From: Gnetum montanum | Taxonomy: Eukaryota > Streptophyta > Gnetopsida > Gnetales > Gnetaceae | Reading direction: 5' to 3' | Assembly: GCA_015680685.1 (NCBI GenBank) | Contig: MNCI01000996.1 | Coordinates: 299,370 to 363,369, forward strand | DNA length: 64,000 bases | Shown: positions 58,800-64,000 of the stretch, piece after piece | Numbering within the stretch: the first letter of the stretch is position 1 | How the letters are laid out: each line of letters begins with the position of its first letter | Program-made: the position numbers and the translations under genes | Notes under the pieces: model-generated | Told to the model about the DNA's origin: nothing | The model's database searches: none | What the model saw: only the letters and a program-made list of their open reading frames with translations

Positions 58800-59624
58800 T
58801 CACAACTCGATCTATGAACATGAATCCAGATCAACCTTCCACATCAATTTCTAACACATTTGAAATCATTATCCACCCAAAGCATGCCACACTAAGCCAT
58901 GAATACTACAATTTTTTTTGTGCCAAAATCCAAGTAGGATTACTAGTGGATTGCCTCAACTTAGAGGCAAAATAGGAATACAAATGAGTTCATCGAGATG
59001 GATAGGAGTACAACCCCTCCTTATTTGACATAATCCCACTCACAAAGTCCTACCACCAGATGTTGTCCCAACTTATCCATGCAAATGAGCATGATGTAGG
59101 GACAACCTACAAGGAACCCTCACAGGAGGAAGAAGATGAGTTCAAGGCCCACTCTGAATGCAAGAGCCTCCTCTACACTATCTTCCAACAATCGCTCCCT
59201 AGTAGGTCCCTCCTTGGTTTGGTCCACCCATCCCCTCCAAGATGGTGACCATGTCAATTTATCCTTTCTTGCAAGCAACTGCTACATTTTCCCAACCCTA
59301 TGCTCACACAGGGGTCACCTCCCAGCCCTAGATGATTTAGGCATCCTACATCCCACTTGTTTCATTGGCATCCATAGCATCCATCTAACCCACTCATGTG
59401 TGGTCCACCTCAGTTACCATGGTCATCCCTCAACCAATACATCAACTAAACCCATCTGCTACAACATTAAACTGGCAATGACTGTCCACTACGACGTTAA
59501 ACTGGAAAATTCTACAAACAACAATTTGACCCTACATCATACAACCAATGCAAGCCCAACCAATGCAATCGGTTGGCACATTGCCAAGCTTGGATCAAGC
59601 ATTCCAATTGATCAAAAGTTTGAT
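58800..59624 (+). pseudogene. gag N-terminal part of element N
   Basis: MNPDQPSTSISNTFE and HEYYNFFCAKIQVGLLVDCL match the gag starts of A and P2. EPSQEEEDEFKAHSECKSLL is the acidic block. The later open frame (59136-59732) is a different frame over the same region. The reading reaches LGSSIPIDQK, equivalent to PRSSLPND in A, then runs into the truncated LTR. No capsid core remains. Confidence 0.8.
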
Positions 59625-60277
59625 GAAGGATATTTGACCCTACATTATGACCCTATTTCAGCCTTGCAAAACACCACACGATACACTATGGTGGCCAAAC
59701 TAGCAAGCACAATTCATCATGGTGAGTGCTAGACTTCATGGCCCAACACCACTAAGACTATGACTACACTCCCACTATGTCTGTTGTACACTATGTACCT
59801 TTTGAGACCCTTTTGGAATTAACTACGCTCCCATCTGGGGTGATGTTCCACTTCTCTTTCTCGTTTCTAGCATTTTCTTGCATTTTTCTTGCATATTTTC
59901 ACACTTTTTTACACATTGTCACGTGATACTATGCTTGGGAAATAGTCTTTATGGGTTGATACCCTTTTTTTGGTTGAAACCCTTAGCTATGCTCACCCTC
60001 ATTCTGTGGCTACACTCTACACTTAGCACTGTGAAACACTGCTTTGACACTTAGCTCCATTTCACATTGTTTGCATTTGCATTTTGGCTAACCACGCCAC
60101 CCCTTGGTTACACCCACCACCCTAGTTGCAACTGAGAAAGTCCTTATTCAATCAACAAGATCATTTAGGATGCTCTGCCTCTATTTCCTAACAAAGGCCC
60201 TCCCGCAAAGGTAGGGTCAAGGCTATGCATCCATGAACCCCTTAGCATTCTAGCCACTGACATTTTTGATCACTACA
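59625..60277 (+). repeat. Truncated second LTR of element N
   Basis: Direct repeat of about 57650-58279, for example CACATTGTTTGCATTTGCAT against CATGTTGTTTGCATTTGCAT, ending TTTTTGATCACTACA. The first half of the LTR is missing. Confidence 0.87.
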
Positions 60278-60282
60278 TAAAG
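60278..60282 (+). other. Target-site duplication TAAAG, right copy
   Basis: Matches 56900-56904. Confidence 0.88.
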
Positions 60283-60885
60283 GTGTCATCACCAGCATCC
60301 CTCAAAGAGCCCTTTTTCATTAGAGTACCCTAGCCCATCCCAACTGATTCCACCCACACAACGAAGCAATAACCCTCCATGGTGGCTAATGCAATGTCTT
60401 CTTCCTCACAACCAACTAAGGATAATAAAAAATCCCCAGCCAAACAATAGAAGAAGGTTGGGTAGAAAGCCAAGAATAAAAGTGATAAGTAAGTTTAGAA
60501 ATAGAGGGAAGTGGACCCACTAAAGTTCACTTCCATCTCATCAATGCCCATGACCTCCACAACCTAGGTTGCTTCAACGAGTAAACCACAAGAGAAACCA
60601 AAACCTCGAGAGGAAAGGAAAGAGGATAGGCCACAACAACAACCTAAACATGAAGTTTGCATTTTTGTATGTATGAAGGAAATTAGAAAAAAAAAATCAA
60701 CAATCAATAACAAAGACATTCATAATGCGATGGAACAAGTTAAGCCATCTCTCAAGCAAGGGAACACAACCCTGAGCTTGTATAACGGTCATGAATTTTG
60801 CTACCAACTGCAAAGCATTGGTTAAGATGTTAACCTCTATTCATGTTAGTGATACATCCCCACTGATGAAGAGTATATCCATGCA
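60283..60885 (+). pseudogene. gag C-terminal part of element A, after the N insertion
   Basis: Resumes with SLKEPFFIRVP, then MVANAMSSSSQPTKDNKKSP and a Lys/Glu-rich basic block (PKPREERKEDRPQQQPKHE), as before protease in P1 and P2. Then SLKQGNTTLSLYNGHEF, matching SFYDLVMISPTHQK of P2. Several stops. Confidence 0.8.
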
Positions 60886-61430
60886 ATGATGGTACCCTCT
60901 TTACCTAGGGAATCAAAGTCAACATCTCTAGTGTTTCACGATAGCAAAATTAAGAAAAACCATCAAAATAGTGAGGAAACCAAGTCACACCTCTTCATAA
61001 CCATATGGGTTAGGCAATTCAAAGTACATAGCATACATGTAAATAATGGGGCATCAACCAATGTGATACCTTATACCAGTGTTACGCATTTGTTCTTGAC
61101 AGAATAGATGTAACACACATTGACTTAAATTCTTAAATCCTTTAATGGATCATAGGTTGTAGCCAAAGGCTTCATTTATTTAGATTTTGTGGTAGGGGAA
61201 TAGTTCCCCATAATGATATATTTCTTTGTGGTAGAAGAAACATAAGGATTCAGCCTTATCCTTGAAAGATCTTAGCTTGCTCAATTGCAAGTTGTGTCTT
61301 CACCTATTCACCAAGAAATTCACCTACCTTACAAGGGAGGTAAAATCATTAGTGTAGTACCTTTAGTTGTTAAAATCATTGACATAGAACAAGGGTCTGA
61401 ATTGGAGTTTTAGAAACAAACTCTTACCAT
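60886..61430 (+). pseudogene. Protease region of element A
   Basis: HLFITIWVRQFKVHSIHVNN then GASTNVIPYTS. The active-site phrase is VNNGASTNVIP where P1 has VDDGTTTNMIP, so the catalytic Asp is changed to Asn. After a stop the second half reads YFFVVEETxGFSLILERSxL with QEIHLPYKGGKII. It parallels P1 over its whole length. Confidence 0.82.
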
Positions 61431-62453
61431 TCTTCACAAAATTCAAAAGGTAGATAGACCAAAAGAGGCTGAAGTAAACAATGATGAATCCATCGATGTG
61501 CTATGGGAATCCTTTCAACATTATCAATGAAGGAGATGGAGAATATAAACTACTACAAAATAGACCATACACATTTCCTAATCTCTCAAAGATTAAGAAG
61601 CACTTGCACAAGTGATATATGTTTCTAATTCTTTTTATACCCTATGCACTTATAATCCTATATGTACCTATAGCTTGATAGCCTAGTATTTACTTTACAT
61701 ATTTGTGTTATCTCATTTTTCTTTACGTTAAATTTAAATTTTCCTATAGTTTAAAGTTTACTTTGGTTTTACATGCTTTTACTTTCAAAGCTTTTTATTT
61801 TCTTTTCTTTTTTCCCAAAATATAAAAACCTCATAAAAACCTTTAAAGCTAAAAAATCCATAAAAATTTTTGAACAAAAAATAACCAAAAAGATGCTTTC
61901 TTTTACATATTTTACATTTTTCCATGCCATTAAACTAGAAAATACCATATGACCTACCATGGTCTAAAACTGTCAAACAACCTTATAACTTATTCTTACT
62001 TTAGTTTACAACCTTAATTCCTAGTCGTTCCAATCCTTTTATTGCATTATATCCAAGATTAGTTAACATAGCCTCAAAACATAGATTACAACATAAAACT
62101 GTAGCATGAACAAAACCAAAATGCTTGAGCATTATAACCAAAATTTAAACTAAAACTTAAAATTAAAATTAAAATTAAAAGGTCTAAAACATCACAACCA
62201 TAGCCACATAATGTGGAAAAAAATTTCAAACAATGAATGTTCAAAAAATAAACTATTTTGGCTAGCACTAGCCATACATCATCATCAAATTAAATTCAAA
62301 ATAGTTGAAACTAAAAGGCAACTAATGGAACTAAGGTGCATGTAGTTGAGTACATGAGAAATACATAAAAATCGATTAGTAACCAACACATATAAAAATA
62401 AAATAAATGACTTAAGAAAAAATAAAATAAAACCAAAGCTAAAACAAGCAAAC
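61431..62453. other. Spacer and 3' untranslated region of the antisense gene in A
   Basis: Colinear with the reverse complement of 42281-43480 in E20. Contains a GACCTACCATGGTC repeat near 61948. The last exon seen in E20 is not clearly present: the donor reads CTTAA|GTTTGC and the acceptor region has changed. No other gene. Confidence 0.6.
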
Positions 62454-64000
62454 TTAAGATGGTTTCAGGGCTACATATTTCATGAGGAAGTTCTAAAGAC
62501 CAACCTCTAGATTGTGGAAAAGTTGATATTCAAACATGTTAGCCTAGTCTATGTCCCTAAGATTAATACCCATGAGGATATTAGTCCTATCAACATCACT
62601 CCATGTAGGTGACTCATGTGAAAACATGGTAGTAGTTACCTCCCCTAAGGTAGTAGTCATATGGCAAGTGGGGGAGTTGGCTATAACCACACTTTTTCCA
62701 AAAATCTTATAAATTTCCTTTGCATTGATGCCCATTTTGAAAAACTCTAATACTATCACTTTGTAGACTAATTTTGGAGCCACTTGAGGTAGGCATCCCC
62801 TTCTACCTTGTACATTCTCTTGTGGTCAAGGACCCAACCATAGTAATCCTTCCACTCCCCAACCTTATAGTTTATGAGATTAATCTAAAGCTATTTTTTT
62901 CCAACTCTTTGGCAAGGGTAACCTTGCCATGGATCGCATTCTAGTAGTCATCCCAAGTTATCTTCTTGGTATGTAAGGAGTCCTGGTTAGACACTTCAGC
63001 CTCTATGAAGTGTTTACAATCCTTGAGGTCCTTCACCTTCTTCATTAGCTTTTTCTTCTCCCTTCTTCATGCTAAAACTTGTTCCCATAGGAACTCATTG
63101 GTATGTCTACATCCCCACAAATACTTATCACAAAAGAGTGCACATCTAGTGGTACCCTCATATAGTTTTCATGGGACATTCTCTACATCAAGAGGTAAAG
63201 GAGGCAATGTGGCAACCTCCACTAGTTAGTCAAGATCCCATCCTAGTTTAGGCACTATAATGAACATAAAGTGAAATCTAACAAATAAAATCAATTAATA
63301 ACTAAAAAATGAAAGATGAACAAACACTTCATAACCATAAAAAACCATATGAAAATAAAAAAACACATATATAGTAGAGGAAAAATAGGTTAGAACTCTT
63401 ACCAACTTTAAGGGTTACTTGCTATAGTCGATTAACCATATCTTCAACTACACCCTTTATGGATTCAAACTTATTGAGGGTATCCACCTATGGTTTCATG
63501 CAAAAGATGGAAGTGGAAGCTTCGGCCTAAGACTTTAAAGTTACAACATGTGTAATAAACAATAAGAAACTATGACTAAGGTCAAACATGAACCAACAAA
63601 AAATAATAAAAACACATAAAACTGAAGACCATAAGTACCTTGTGGGATCATTCATGAGAAGGTAGGAGGTTTAGTTAGTTTTTCATCCTTAAACAAAGCA
63701 TCAAAGTTGTCCACAGGAGGATGGGATAAGCTCTTATCCCCTTGGTTTTGCAATGCCTCATCCTCATAATGTTGCAATACCTCTTCTTCTAGATGTCACA
63801 TCTCCTCTTCTTCTTAGTGCCTTCATTCCTCTTCAACTATTGTTGCTGCCATAGCCTCTTGTTCTTGCTACTTATCTACAAGAACACCAACCATGAAACA
63901 TAGTGTAACTTAGCATAATTTGCAAGACCATAAACCAACTACATTAATTTAAAATCATAATCTTAAAAAAATAATAATAAAATAAAAAATAAAATTAGAA
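62454..64000 (-). pseudogene. Intron-containing antisense gene in element A, partial
   Basis: On the minus strand exons 63889-63639, 63536-63403 and 63254-62454 are separated by GT-AG introns at 63537-63638 and 63255-63402, the same positions as in E20. The first reads VEEE, EEEVLQHYEDEALQNQG and DNFDALFKDEKLTKPPTFS. The second reads AEASTSIFCMKP and ESIKGVVEDMVNRL. The third reads VPKLGWDLD, KKLMKKVKDLKDCKHFIEAE, GEWKDYYGWVLDHKRMY, then GINAKEIYKIFGKSVVIANS and TTTLGEVTTTMF. The acceptor before the first exon is mutated. The 5' exons lie beyond the window. Confidence 0.78.

Larger units (their letters stand above)
56905..60277 (+). mobile_element. Internally deleted Tat-type element N
   Basis: Complete LTR (56905-58279), primer site, leader repeats, gag N-terminal part, then a truncated second LTR (about 59625-60277). 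TAAAG flanks both ends. On either side the gag of element A is continuous: SSRSSFVV before, SLKEPFFIRVP after, aligned to NSFFISVPSPMTLK and PFVFRMPPP of P2. The deletion removed most of the interior and the 5' half of the second LTR. Confidence 0.88.
52881..64000 (+). mobile_element. Tat-lineage element A (3' end outside the window)
   Basis: 5' LTR, primer site, 17-bp leader repeats, gag (interrupted by element N), protease, then the antisense gene up to the window end. It inserted into the antisense gene of P2. Its LTR is of the E20 family. Pol and the 3' LTR would lie to the right of the window. Confidence 0.82.

Noticed and set aside
1-64000. CRISPR arrays, bacterial operons, tRNA genes
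   Set aside because: Tandem arrays have no spacer-repeat pattern and sit in plant retrotransposons. No tRNA-like cloverleaf was noticed by eye, though a covariance search was not possible.

Overview
The window looks like intergenic DNA from a large, retrotransposon-rich plant genome. A gymnosperm or another plant with old, slowly purged elements is plausible, but this is inference. It is AT-rich, I see no intact host gene, and almost every coding stretch is LTR-retrotransposon gag or pol broken by stops and frameshifts. No tRNA, full rRNA or CRISPR array was recognised.

Layout. (1) 1-9682, minus: an Athila-type Ty3/gypsy element, its left LTR cut by the window edge and its right LTR complete at 8825-9682. 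It sits in the gag of a chromovirus fragment, C-A (9683-10681, plus). (2) 10682-11286: a piece of a CCR4-type deadenylase gene joined to that fragment. (3) 11287-12492: short tandem repeats and a 5S-rRNA-like segment. (4) 12493-17545, plus: a second chromovirus, B, from gag to chromodomain with a 3' LTR, lying in the gag of the next element. (5) 17546-25480: Tat-lineage element P1, plus, ending in a 3' LTR. (6) 25481 to at least 52880: Tat element P2, plus, whose 5' LTR directly abuts P1's 3' LTR. Its gag is split by a 20.6-kb Tat element on the minus strand (E20, 28172-48736). An Athila-type solo LTR (51458-52430, ATTAT duplication) sits in its antisense gene. (7) 52881 to the window end: Tat element A, plus, with a smaller element N (56905-60277, TAAAG duplication) inside its gag.

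The most interesting feature is shared by the four Tat elements E20, A, P1 and P2. Between gag-protease and the RT-RNase H-integrase block they carry, or retain remnants of, a gene on the opposite strand. In E20 (38679-42435) it can be read as seven exons joined by six GT-AG introns of about 80-190 bp, and several joins keep the frame. Element A has introns at the same places, and P2 and P1 keep the 3' end with the same last intron. Because the gene is antisense to the genomic RNA, its introns would not be spliced before reverse transcription, which explains how they survive transposition. The protein is not recognised. It has a Glu-rich segment, a probable coiled coil and a Lys/Trp-rich conserved block.

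The same family carries minisatellites between primer-binding site and gag (17-bp units in E20 and A, other units in P2 and N), a 192-bp dyad-bearing array next to the antisense gene in E20, and an exact 152-bp array in the matching part of P1. All coordinates of broken genes are approximate, and all homology calls come from reading motifs by eye.
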